Below, piece after piece: positions 1-8,800 of a stretch of 15,538 nucleotides of DNA; the stretch's first letter is position 1; every line of letters begins with the position of its first letter. The notes under the pieces were generated by a model. That model was not told where the DNA came from. It saw only the letters and a list, made by a program, of their open reading frames with translations, and did not search any database. Source of the DNA: Tritrichomonas foetus (Eukaryota > Parabasalia > Tritrichomonadida > Tritrichomonadidae); the NCBI GenBank assembly GCA_001839685.1, contig MLAK01000942.1, positions 29,104 to 44,641 on the forward strand, read 5' to 3'. Made by a program: the position numbers and the translations under genes.

Positions 1-2
1 AA

Positions 3-1130
3 TATATACTGCGAAAAACCCTAAACAAAGAAAAGCAACAAACAGAAAAATATATACAACAAAAAAACAAAACTAGAAATCTTAGGAGACAATCAGGGAG
101 GAAAGAAGGTGATTACAAATTAAAGAAAGTTTTCACTCCAATAAATATAGAATTTCGGGAAACTGATGTCCTTCATTCAGATTTCAAAGAAGAAGAAGAA
201 ACAAACGATTTAGATTTTCGTGAAACCAACTTCAATTCACCTGAAGAAGATTCTTTTTTTAAGGACATCAATGCAGATGATTGGTTTTCTATGACCATTT
301 TCGATTTGTTTAACTTTGGGAAACTATTTCTTGATCAAGCATTACTAGGAAATATTTTTCGTTTATATAATATAGCTAATAATTGTTACATAAACAGTGG
401 AATTCAATTATTAATGAGTTCAGAGCATTTTCGAACTAAGCTATTATTATTCAATAAAGAAGACGATTTGTTATTATTTTTGAAAAAATGTACAAAAGAC
501 ATCGTTAACAAAAGAGATATTGATTATATAATAAATTATTATATTAATAATTCTACACAAACAATCAAGTACAATGAAAAAGGAGATACCTCTGCGTTTT
601 TACTATTTTTATTGAACGACTTAGAAGAAAAATATAATATGATAGCAAATATGACTGGATTTATTGCTAAATCCATTTTATGCTCACAATGTGGCGCTCG
701 AAATGAAGTGTTGGAAAATAACCTACTTTACTCAATTTCATGCTCTGAATTACAAAATATTGAAGATTGTTGTAAAAATGAACCTATAAATGATAGTATT
801 TGTCAGTTCTGTAGAAATACTCCTTTAATGATGACTCAAATTGTGTCCATCAACATTCTCTTAATTATTCATTTAACTGATTCGAATTATGAACAAATTT
901 TTCACATCAAAGAAACACTTCATATAAATCAAAAATTATATTCAATGAAATCGATAGTTTATTTCCGAGATTTACCAGATTCTGGGCATTATTTCGATGT
1001 AGTACGCCAAAATAATAAGTGGTTCTTGATTTCAGATTCATTTATCAATCAAATAAAAAGTCCTTTTGAGATTGACAAAAAATCACGGCCAGAAATTTTA
1101 TTATATGAGCAAATTATGCAGGATCTGTAA
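3..1130 (+). CDS. Ubiquitin-specific protease (USP, peptidase family C19), 5'-partial
   Basis: Cysteine protease predicted to remove ubiquitin from proteins. The first in-window ATG is at 291, but the frame has no stop back to position 3 and no other ATG, so the start lies left of the window and 96 further codons belong to the protein. That leader is basic, then strongly acidic (near 183-290), probably disordered. Numbering from 291: the Cys box has nucleophile Cys32 (codon 384-386) in NNCYINS, with Asn27 at the usual oxyanion position. Two CxxC pairs (Cys131/134, Cys171/174) fit the USP zinc finger. The His box has His233 in SGHYF and Trp244, and the domain closes with a PEILLYEQ strand. The position normally Asp/Asn after the Trp is Ser248, followed by Asp249. 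The catalytic domain, about 260 residues, is short for the family. The family call is firm; the substrate is unknown. Confidence 0.85.
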   Translation, partial: YILRKTLNKEKQQTEKYIQQKNKTRNLRRQSGRKEGDYKLKKVFTPINIEFRETDVLHSDFKEEEETNDLDFRETNFNSPEEDSFFKDINADDWFSMTIFDLFNFGKLFLDQALLGNIFRLYNIANNCYINSGIQLLMSSEHFRTKLLLFNKEDDLLLFLKKCTKDIVNKRDIDYIINYYINNSTQTIKYNEKGDTSAFLLFLLNDLEEKYNMIANMTGFIAKSILCSQCGARNEVLENNLLYSISCSELQNIEDCCKNEPINDSICQFCRNTPLMMTQIVSINILLIIHLTDSNYEQIFHIKETLHINQKLYSMKSIVYFRDLPDSGHYFDVVRQNNKWFLISDSFINQIKSPFEIDKKSRPEILLYEQIMQDL

Positions 1131-1430
1131 GAGATTATAAAAACAGGAGGGGAAAAATAAACAATTAAGTAACTATTTTTTTATAATATATAAATATTTT
1201 ATCGATTTTATTACTTTTAAAATAAGTTAAAATTCCCACGCTATATGCATGTTTATCTAAAACTGTATCGCCAAAACTTGATCACAAAATCATATGAAAT
1301 TGCACCATTTTTTCTTGCGCAAAAGTCTTCATTATTCGATATATATATATTATTGCATACCAATTAAAGAATAAAAGAAAGCATTACTAATCTTCTGATA
1401 AAGAGAATTTTTTTCGATTAATATGATCAT

Positions 1431-1490
1431 TTGAATGCACACAGAAAAAAAATTGAAAGAACTATTTTTTATGCATTCAATTCTTTTCTG
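1431..1490. repeat. Imperfect inverted repeat in the USP-RRM gap
   Basis: CAGAAAAAAAATTGAA at 1442-1457 pairs with TTCAATTCTTTTCTG at 1476-1490, with one mismatch and one gap and an 18-nt loop. An overlapping perfect 9-bp pair, TTGAATGCA (1431-1439) with TGCATTCAA (1472-1480), competes for the same bases. It could be an A+T-rich coincidence. Confidence 0.45.
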
Positions 1491-1860
1491 ATAAATCCTG
1501 TCAAATCACGATTGAGAGATCACATAGAAACAATCACTTCATTTTTTTCATTCGGTCACTTCATATGTCAGTTGCCCCTTAAAAAGGAATAATAAACGTT
1601 GTATAATATCTGGCAATTACAAAATTCTAATATATGTGTTTCATTTTGTTTAATCTTAAATTTGTTGAGAGAAATTATAATATTGATATTTAAATAATAT
1701 CATAAAGTTTGATATTCATAAGATGGAATTATTTTTCTCATGATGAAATCTTGACATTACTGAAAAATTATATATTGTAATTCACTATGTCCCGAGAAAA
1801 ACAAAGGTTGAATAAAAATGATTTTTTTTCAGAAAAAGTGAAACATATCCGAATTTCAAT

Positions 1861-1894
1861 TCGATAAACGTTCGATATCGTGGTCGTTTATTGA
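1861..1894. repeat. Stem-loop/palindrome cluster upstream of the RRM gene
   Basis: TCGATAAACG (1861-1870) and CGTTTATTGA (1885-1894) form a 10-bp stem with one G-T pair. The 14-base loop itself contains the palindrome CGATATCG. A further TGATATCA palindrome follows just downstream. The cluster is about 95-125 bases before the start codon and about 50-85 before the proposed initiator, so a protein-binding site is plausible but unproven. Confidence 0.4.
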
Positions 1895-1943
1895 AAAAGT
1901 TTGATATCATCGATTCAGGTCAATATTTTCGCCTTCGGATTCA

Positions 1944-1948
1944 TCATA
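1944..1948 (+). promoter_or_regulatory. Candidate trichomonad initiator (TCATA) for the RRM gene
   Basis: TCATA matches the trichomonad initiator consensus TCA+1(C/T)(A/T). With +1 at 1946 the 5' UTR would be 41 nt. That is longer than at the neighbouring minus-strand genes, so this is a weaker call. Confidence 0.35.
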
Positions 1949-1986
1949 AATTTATCAGTTATTGATTTTTAAAAACTGTCAGTTTC

Positions 1987-3423
1987 ATGGATCATTTTCA
2001 GAGAAATGAACGTGCATACGAACGTAATGCTCGAAGTCTTGCGTCTGGTCACGATAATCAAAATAATAGCAAACAACCAATTCGTCAGAAAACTGAATTG
2101 AGAAGGAATAATCTGGATATAAATCCAATTCATACTGTATTTTTGAGAAATTTAGCTTATGATTTAACTAAGGAAGACCTTGAGAAGATAGCGTCTGAGT
2201 TTGGTGAGGTATTCTCGGTTTTCAGTCGCACTAATAAACGTGGTTTCGCTTTTATCACTTTCTATGATCTCCGTTGTGCTCAAAAGGCTGTTGCTGGTCT
2301 TGAGTGCCGCGTCATCCGTGGGCGGGAGGCGCATACTTCCTATGCGTATTCGCCGCCTGAATATTCAAATCATGACCCAACTCAAAACTGTGCCACGATC
2401 ACAGTGAGAGCTCCAGAGGGGTCGCAGGTAACGATAGATGAGGTTTCCAAGGCGTTTGGCATAGACAAATATGGGGAAATTCGTTTGACTGAACCAGGTG
2501 AAAAACCAAATGAGTTTACTGTGAGGTACTACGATCTCAGGACTGCACGTAAAGCGGTAGAGGATTCTGGAAATGTGGAAATCAACGGCGAGAAAATGAG
2601 CGCAGAATATAATTTGAAAGATGATGATGACTTAAAGAGTCAGCCTTCAGAAACAGAAAGGGAAAGGGAAGAGAGGCGCGCACAAGAAAAATTGAAATAT
2701 AAACAAAGAAAAGAGGAAAGATATGGAAGTCGAAGTAACAGTGGACATTATAACGATCGGTACGATAGGGGATACGATAAAGGTCATGATAAGTATGATA
2801 AATATGACCAGTATGGACAATATGATGCATATAGACAGTATCCACCTCCACAGCCAGGTCAACCACCAAATCAATATCCTTATCAATATCCACAATATCC
2901 TTATCCTTACCCTTATCCACCTTATCAAGTGCCTCCTGCAGGACCACCAGTTTCGGCTGCTCCTCCTGTTGCAGCAGCACCTCCACCTCCACCTCCAGCA
3001 GCAGCAACAGCAGCAGCACCTTATCAAGGACAATGGGGCCAATATCCTCCACAGTGGCCTCCTCAGCCACCGCGTCCACCTAATGGGGCACAACAACAAA
3101 TTCCACCACCTGTTCAACCACCTGTTCCTGTTCAGTCCGTCCAACAACTTCAGCAGCCAATTCCACAACAACCAATTCAACAACAGCCACTCCAACAGCA
3201 GCCACTTCAACAACAACCAATATCGCCTGTTTATCAGCAGCCAATTCACCCGCCACAACAACAAATTCCATCATATGCTGCTTCACCGATCCAATCACAA
3301 CCAGTTTATCAACAACAACCGCAAAACATTCCACAACAGCAAGCCCCAGCTTCCACAGACAATAGTTCGAGAGATACTATAAAGCCTGATGCTTTGAAAG
3401 ATTTGATGAAAATGTTCCAGTGA
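1987..3423 (+). CDS. Mei2-like RNA-binding protein with two RRMs and a Tyr/Pro/Gln-rich tail
   Basis: Predicted RNA-binding protein of 478 residues. RRM1 spans about 49-122, with RNP2 VFLRNL (51-56) and RNP1 RGFAFITF (85-92). RRM2 spans about 136-210, with a degraded RNP1, NEFTVRYY (175-182). Both carry a YDLR(C/T)A segment after RNP1, as in Mei2/AML-type proteins. A charged Arg/Glu segment (about 222-246) follows, then a Tyr/Asp/Gly-rich segment (247-283), a Pro/Tyr segment (284-320), Ala/Pro runs (320-345) and Gln/Pro repeats (about 370-453). The protein ends in a short predicted helix, KPDALKDLMKMFQ. The C-terminal half looks prion-like and may promote condensates; this is inferred from composition. 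The C-terminal third RRM typical of plant and fungal Mei2 is not seen. The gene converges on the minus-strand gene at 4155-4757. Confidence 0.82.
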   Translation: MDHFQRNERAYERNARSLASGHDNQNNSKQPIRQKTELRRNNLDINPIHTVFLRNLAYDLTKEDLEKIASEFGEVFSVFSRTNKRGFAFITFYDLRCAQKAVAGLECRVIRGREAHTSYAYSPPEYSNHDPTQNCATITVRAPEGSQVTIDEVSKAFGIDKYGEIRLTEPGEKPNEFTVRYYDLRTARKAVEDSGNVEINGEKMSAEYNLKDDDDLKSQPSETEREREERRAQEKLKYKQRKEERYGSRSNSGHYNDRYDRGYDKGHDKYDKYDQYGQYDAYRQYPPPQPGQPPNQYPYQYPQYPYPYPYPPYQVPPAGPPVSAAPPVAAAPPPPPPAAATAAAPYQGQWGQYPPQWPPQPPRPPNGAQQQIPPPVQPPVPVQSVQQLQQPIPQQPIQQQPLQQQPLQQQPISPVYQQPIHPPQQQIPSYAASPIQSQPVYQQQPQNIPQQQAPASTDNSSRDTIKPDALKDLMKMFQ

Positions 3424-4154
3424 GTTCCTGTATATATATATTTTAGGTCGTATGCAAAAAGTTTTAGTTTATTTTTACGATTAGAATCAAGCAAAGTCAT
3501 TTGTATAGTTTAGAAATAGAAAGTTTTACTGTTAATGATTAGAATCTGAATGGTATAATGACAGTTGATTTAATACTGAATTGGATTTTAACTATCGTTT
3601 CATTTTTAGTTAGTTGCATAGGTTCATTTCAAATGGTATTTAATTGATATTTCAATTGTATAAGTCTGATTAGTGTTAGAAAACCGATAGTATTGTTAAT
3701 AACTTCGAAAAGATCCATCATTGATTATGTTGTTAGGATTCAGATAGAGTGAATACATCTTATAATAATATTAAAAACAAAATATAAATCAATCCTTTTA
3801 AATATTTAGTGTTAGATACAGTAGATATTGCTCATAACCATCTGATCATGAATTTAAGCTAGCTTTTTTTTATTATAATTATATAAGGATTTCAATGGAA
3901 AAAAAAAAAATTAATTTTTATATAATAATGTTTCAGTGTTTGTCCAACATGTCTGTAGATCGAATCATATCCAATTGGATTCTATTCAATTGTAATATCT
4001 CATGCTTTAATATTATGAAATTTATTATCACTTTCATAAAGAATAAGTTAAACAAATAAGATGAGAGAGAAAACATCACATAATGTTTTATCCAAATAGA
4101 ATTAATAATTCAAAAAAGATAAAGAAAATGGTATTCCTAAAAAGAGGGAGAAAA
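3424..4154. other. Convergent intergenic region, no gene seen
   Basis: This region holds the 3' flanks of two converging genes. It is A+T-rich, with a TA run near 3430, a poly-A run near 3900 and a 12-bp palindrome ATCCAATTGGAT (3969-3980). No ORF with coding character or RNA gene was recognised. A long plus-strand frame starting at 4083 is the antisense reading of the neighbouring repeat gene. Confidence 0.6.
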
Positions 4155-4757
4155 TCAGGCGATATTACATCCACCGCAATCGCAGCCACCACAGTCACAG
4201 CCTCCACAGTCACAGCCTCCACAGTCGCAGCCGCCGCAGTCACAACCTCCACAATCACAATCGCAGTCTCCGCAATCACAGTCGCAACCGCCGCAGCATC
4301 CGCCGTCAGCGCCTGCGACGTCACCGTCGTCACCACCTCCAACGGCAAGTGCAGAGACGTCTCCACCGCCGCCACCGCCACCTTCTCCAGGAGCGCCTGC
4401 ATCATCCAATATCTTTATGGGTCCTGCATCACCGCCGGGATTTGTGGGCATAAAATTGTCTGCGCCGCCGCCACCACCACCGCCGATAGAGTCTGGGTTT
4501 GTTGGAAGTAGGTTTTCTGCATCTCCCGCGCCCGTATCTGGATTGGTCGGTTCTAAATGGCCTGATTCGCCATGGTCTGGTGGATTTTGATTGCCTCCTC
4601 CTCCACCGCCGCCGCCGCCGCCTGAACCGACACCTCCAATGTAACCTGAGAAAGTAATATTTGGTGTGCCCATGTTGTTATTTGGTCCTGCTTTGTTTGC
4701 TTCTTCTTGAAGTTGTTCTTCAAGTGTTCTTGTTTGTTCTTCAGAAAGATACGCCAT
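4155..4757 (-). CDS. Glycine-rich protein with C-terminal Gly-Gly-Cys-Asp-Cys repeats
   Basis: Not recognised as a known family; 200 residues. Residues 1-24 form a charged, helix-prone start (SEEQTRTLEEQLQEEANKAG) with no signal peptide. The middle is Gly-rich, with runs at 46-55, 92-98 and 126-132, and three spaced PTNP motifs (LEPTNP 68-73, LLPTNP 83-88, FMPTNP 102-107). Residues 154-197 hold 19 cysteines, ending in five GGCDC units and a final GGCN. CxC and CxxC spacing with acidic residues suggests thiolate metal binding, as in metallothioneins, but lipidation or disulfide cross-linking is also possible. The absence of a signal peptide favours a cytosolic location. The start is supported by a TCATA initiator 13 nt upstream. 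The stop is TGA. Repeat number may vary between strains. Confidence 0.7.
   Translation of the reverse strand: MAYLSEEQTRTLEEQLQEEANKAGPNNNMGTPNITFSGYIGGVGSGGGGGGGGGGNQNPPDHGESGHLEPTNPDTGAGDAENLLPTNPDSIGGGGGGGADNFMPTNPGGDAGPIKILDDAGAPGEGGGGGGGDVSALAVGGGDDGDVAGADGGCCGGCDCDCGDCDCDCGGCDCGGCDCGGCDCGGCDCGGCDCGGCNIA
4161..4250 (-). repeat. 15-bp tandem repeat encoding GGCDC
   Basis: Six consecutive 15-bp units, reading like CAGTCACAGCCTCCA on the plus strand, encode five GGCDC units and one GGCNI variant. Neighbouring units differ mostly at synonymous positions. That implies expansion by duplication followed by selection on the protein. Related, less regular CDC units continue to about 4298. Confidence 0.8.
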
Positions 4758-5128
4758 GACGCGAATATATGATCAGTTTTTTTTTAGTCAATTTTGTAAA
4801 TCACTTTTTAACAAAATTGAGAATAGGTTTATAAATAAGTACAGAAAAAGTATGAGCTAATACAGAAATAACAGTTTTTGTGAATCTTAATTTAACAATC
4901 ATTTAATTATTTTTTGTATGAAATCATTGGAAATAAAAACGGAGTGTTATTCAATTTTCATGGATTTACAAATTATTGAATAATTCTAAATGAAAAATTT
5001 TCACTACTTTTTGAATCGATGACAAAGATTATATGAAGAAACAACAGGAATTCAGAGTTTCAATTCTGAAAAATTGAGAGAAAAAATAAATTTTTCAATA
5101 GAAAATTTCAAAAAGTTTATTGGCGATT
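4758..5128. other. Tandem intergenic region, no gene seen
   Basis: This spacer separates two minus-strand genes and holds the promoter of the downstream Gly/Cys gene and the 3' flank of the upstream one. Apart from the initiator it is featureless A+T-rich sequence. The upstream gene's TAA stop is part of TAAA at 5128-5131. Confidence 0.6.
4768..4772 (-). promoter_or_regulatory. Candidate initiator (TCATA) for the Gly/Cys-repeat gene
   Basis: On the minus strand TCATA matches TCA+1(C/T)(A/T). With +1 at 4770 the 5' UTR is 13 nt, typical for trichomonads, and it fixes the start codon at 4757. Confidence 0.5.
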
Positions 5129-5608
5129 TTAACAAGCATGTAATAAGCGTGATGCTGCATCAACATGCTTTGCAGCTTCACGAATTTTACAGTCTTTAAT
5201 ACTATTGACTACACTTGATCCACCTGATGAATGTGAATGAGATGATGATCCACATCCTGATGATTGTGATTTTGATCGATCAAATGCTGTTCCTTCATAT
5301 ATGGAAGTACGGAATTGAGCATGTTGTCTTTCATATGGCATTTTTCTTTCGATTTTATATTTTGGTTCTTGTGGTGGTGCTCTTAACACTGAATGAGAGT
5401 CAACTGAAAAGATTGGCTTGACTGCCTTTTCAGATGGGCAATATGGCCCATTTTGTTTCGGAATATATGGTGTATGTGAAGCGTTTGAATTGCGATTTTG
5501 AGAATTAATTTGTTGTCTGAGCTCGATTAATTTTTCTGTCATTGCAGATATTGGATAATCACTTTTTGGATATTTACAACCTTTTGTTGCTCCAATATTG
5601 TAGGACAT
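5129..5608 (-). CDS. Hypothetical protein, 159 residues, Ser/His-rich near the C-terminus
   Basis: No family recognised. It has no signal peptide or membrane segment. A helix-prone segment covers about residues 22-37 (AMTEKLIELRQQINSQ). A long segment with many prolines, basic residues and tyrosines (about 45-110) is probably disordered. A Ser/Gly/His cluster follows at 113-133 (SSSHSHSSGGSS), and a second helix-prone segment (about 134-157) ends in Cys159. Normal codon variety, an initiator TCACA 23 nt upstream and a TAAA at the stop support a real gene. It is divergent from the Mon2-like gene across 262 bp, so the two could share upstream control. It could be a lineage-specific cytoskeletal or flagellar protein, but nothing seen shows this. 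Confidence 0.7.
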   Translation of the reverse strand: MSYNIGATKGCKYPKSDYPISAMTEKLIELRQQINSQNRNSNASHTPYIPKQNGPYCPSEKAVKPIFSVDSHSVLRAPPQEPKYKIERKMPYERQHAQFRTSIYEGTAFDRSKSQSSGCGSSSHSHSSGGSSVVNSIKDCKIREAAKHVDAASRLLHAC

Positions 5609-5628
5609 TTACAGTTATTAGCGAAAAA

Positions 5629-5633
5629 TGTGA
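5629..5633 (-). promoter_or_regulatory. Candidate initiator (TCACA) for the 159-residue hypothetical gene
   Basis: On the minus strand TCACA fits TCA+1(C/T)(A/T). With +1 at 5631 the 5' UTR is 23 nt. Confidence 0.45.
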
Positions 5634-5808
5634 AATGTTCCTTTAACGTACAATATTCACAAAATGGTGAAAAATTTCTGAAAAATATGACGTTAAGTAC
5701 TCATTTCAAAGTATATCTGGTCTTGAGCGACAAATTCACTATTTTCTTATCGTGATTCAATGAACAAATATTATCTGAAAATATTCATTGACTTCCCCAA
5801 ATTTTGTG

Positions 5809-5874
5809 ATGTTTTCGTCCAAATATCAATACAAAAAGATTCTCTCAAAAAGCGACCCATTTATGAGTGAATGA
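5809..5874 (+). other. Possible upstream ORF overlapping the Mon2-like start
   Basis: ATG at 5809 opens a 21-codon frame that ends at the TGA at 5872-5874, overlapping the main start ATGATG at 5871. A nested in-frame ATG at 5863 gives a three-codon version. It matters only if transcription starts upstream of these ATGs. A TCATT initiator match at 5785-5789 would allow that; a closer start site would remove the uORF. Confidence 0.3.
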
Positions 5875-8800
5875 TGCAGAAAACAGCAATTCATCAACTT
5901 CGCGATGAATTGTCGAAACTCACTGGATTTCTAATCGCAGCGCCAGTAAAATCAGCAGCATCTCAGGCGCTAACGTTCCTAAACCAAAAAAGTAATCAAT
6001 ATCCAATCACCACGCCCGATTCACCTCTAATTTCCGCCTTTACCGCTTTTTTTGCCAATAATAAAATCATCAAAAATTTCAATCAGCTTATCCTGCGATT
6101 AATTGATTGCATAAAAAATAATATTTTTGCCAAAGACGCCCTCGTTTCCGTAATGAATAATCTTTGCATTAATTTTTCGCTTCTAGATGTTGAACCCTGT
6201 TTGAAAATTTTACAGTATACAACGTCAGCAATTTTATATGATTTTCCAGATATTTATATAATCAAATCATTTTTTTCTATATCACTGTCATTATTGGCGA
6301 GTCCTAATCCAGTCATTTCGGGGACAGCTTACGCCTCCTTCCAACAAATGTTGACCCTTCTAACAGATACAATTTTACAAAATTCAAATCTTGAGAATAA
6401 TTCAGAAAATAATACGGAAAATCAAAAAAAGAATCAACAAAATATTTTAACTGTAGAAAAATATAATAGTTATTTAGAATTATGTAAAAAAGAGTATAGT
6501 TCTGTTGTAAATGGATTTAAAAATCCACTTTTTGTAATCTTACACTTACTCTATTGTGATCTTTCAAATTTATCACAAAATTTAACTCCTAATTGGCTAT
6601 TTTGTGTGAATCCACCGCCAGATGCTTTGTTTGTATTATTATCTGAAATCGTTGAAACGTATAATGATATTCTTAAATCTGACCATCAACTGTTTTCCTC
6701 ATTCCAACTTTCAATTTTCGAATTCGTCAAATTTCCAAACTCTATTCCATATTTAATCACTTATTTGGATGCTTTCTTGGAATTAGACAATAGTATTGGT
6801 AGTACAATTGTTTCCGAATTTTTTCAAAAGATTCAATATAATGCAGAATCCAATTATGCCCCAATATTTTTCTTTCATTATTTTGCTCTTCAAAAAAGTG
6901 ATTTAATGCTCCGCTATTTCACAGAATGTGAAGGAGCTTTGTCACTTTTTGTTCCATTGTTTTGTACATTTATCAATTATTTAAATATTCCACCAAAATC
7001 CATCCATTTTCAAATGAAACAATGGAAACATAGCGAAATTTTGTTAAACCCATCCGAATACGAAATAATGGCTATTCATGAAATTACTTTTGCTTTATTG
7101 AATTCGTTCAAAAAGTCCGACGATAAAAATGTTATCGAATTTATGAATAAATCTATAATCGCCCTATCGTCATTAGTCGTTTCCGGGGTGAAATATTCTG
7201 ATATTGACTCTTTTTCAATCCCGCAGCAAGGTTTGATAGATTTATGTCAAATTTTCTATCGAATAAATCAACTTGGAAAAATTGAAGACAAATTTCAGAA
7301 ATTTGATCAATTATTTATAGGCTTCAAAGAAAAACAAAAAAAGCTTTTTTTCTTTGATGAAAAAAGAAGACGAGTGCCTTCATTTTTATATAAAATTGTT
7401 TTAGAGTCACCTGACATTTGTGAAGATAGATGGCAATATTACTTGAGTGATATCATTAATAGTGATGTAAAATTATCACCATCATTTGCAAATAATTTCT
7501 CAGATATTACAACTATGGACATTTTACATGCTATTGTTAATGTTCGACCATTCCCTTGTCAATTTTTGACTGAATTCATTATTTCAAATGTTGATCGGTT
7601 TGTAATAATATGGCCCGTTGTTGAGAGTTTCATTGATAAAATATTTAGAAGAAAAACCCCAGGTTATGAAGATCTCATTTTTGAATTTTTGATTTTATTA
7701 TTAAAGAAATGTTTCACCCAAAAATCTGAAGTAGAATTGTTAAGGATGGCTTCCACTTTTTTACATAATGAAATTTCACTGTCACATAAAAATGCTTTAA
7801 TTCATCAACTTAAAGAAAATGTAACATCAAAAGCTTCAGAAATTAAAGAAGGATGGATTTCTTTATTTGCTGCCATCAGTCCACAAAATTTCACTGGTAC
7901 AATTACTCAAAAAATGGATACTGTGAATAGTGATTTTTATAAAGAATTGATAAAAATTGGATTTGATATTATAAATTATGTTGCATGTGATTATGTTGAT
8001 GCTAATTCTGTTCCACAATGTATAGATACTATTTTTTCATACATTGAACAACAAATTGATGATTCTGTTTCATTGTTTGGTTTTGACCTGTTAATGAAAA
8101 TTTCCAAGCGAGTAGAAAGCTGGGATATTTTTATTAATCGTTGTGCAAATATTTTTAATGATTCAAGAGAAAAAGTTGCTGAAACATCAGTAACAACTTT
8201 CTTCAACATTCTCCAGAAAAACTACGTTTCAGACCAAACCATCACAAATTTGATTGAATTTGGATTTTTGGAAATTTTGAATCAATTCAATGACGATTCA
8301 TTCATTTTATCTAAAGTTTTAACTTCTATTGTCGAATATTCATGCAAGAATTGGGAAACATTTGAAGAAATTCCTGATTTTTATCATTTCTTTATCCCAA
8401 GACTGATTGAAAAACAACAAAAATCTACACACAATTTTGTTAAATTCTACACAATATTCTATAATTGTTCAAAAACAACACCAGAAATTGAAAAACTTCT
8501 CTGTCGCTCAATTGATTTTAGAATAACTCAATTTCTCGACAACTCCAACCATCAACACTCCAAAACACCAAATGCCAATTTAGAAATGAAAAATGATGAC
8601 TCTAGAAAAGAAAACTCAAAAAGTGATAGTGGTCAGAGTCAGAATTATCAAAGTAGTGAAGAAGAAATTAAAATGTCTTTAGATTTGTTGAAATTAATTA
8701 TTAGTCAAAAGTTTGTGAAAATTTCAATAAGGAATTGGATGCCAGTAATTGTTAAGATTTTTCTGATACTTCAAGCAAATCACATAAAGGTTGTTTTAGA

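Larger units (their letters stand above)
1131..1986. other. Intergenic region between the USP and RRM genes
   Basis: No credible gene was found in this A+T-rich stretch. It holds the USP 3' end, with a TAAA at about 1138, and the promoter of the RRM gene. The longest plus-strand frame I translated (1245-1367, 40 codons) has no initiator nearby and looks accidental. Notable structures are an inverted repeat near 1431-1490 and a palindromic cluster at 1861-1894. Confidence 0.6.

Noticed and set aside
1245..1367. 40-codon plus-strand frame in the first gap
   Set aside because: Composition is typical of A+T-rich noise; no initiator precedes it.
2582..3382. Several long overlapping frames on both strands within the RRM gene tail
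   Set aside because: They are low-complexity Leu/Val, Trp/Leu or His/Gln strings created by CAA/CCA repeats that lack stops in other frames; the RRM frame is the real one.
3969..3980. 12-bp palindrome ATCCAATTGGAT as a regulatory site
   Set aside because: It lies in a convergent 3' region away from any promoter and is short enough to be chance.
4083..4511. 142-codon plus-strand frame rich in Thr, Ala and Val
   Set aside because: It is the antisense reading of the Gly/Cys repeat gene; its pattern simply mirrors the 15-bp repeat, and the minus-strand gene has the initiator and sensible ends.
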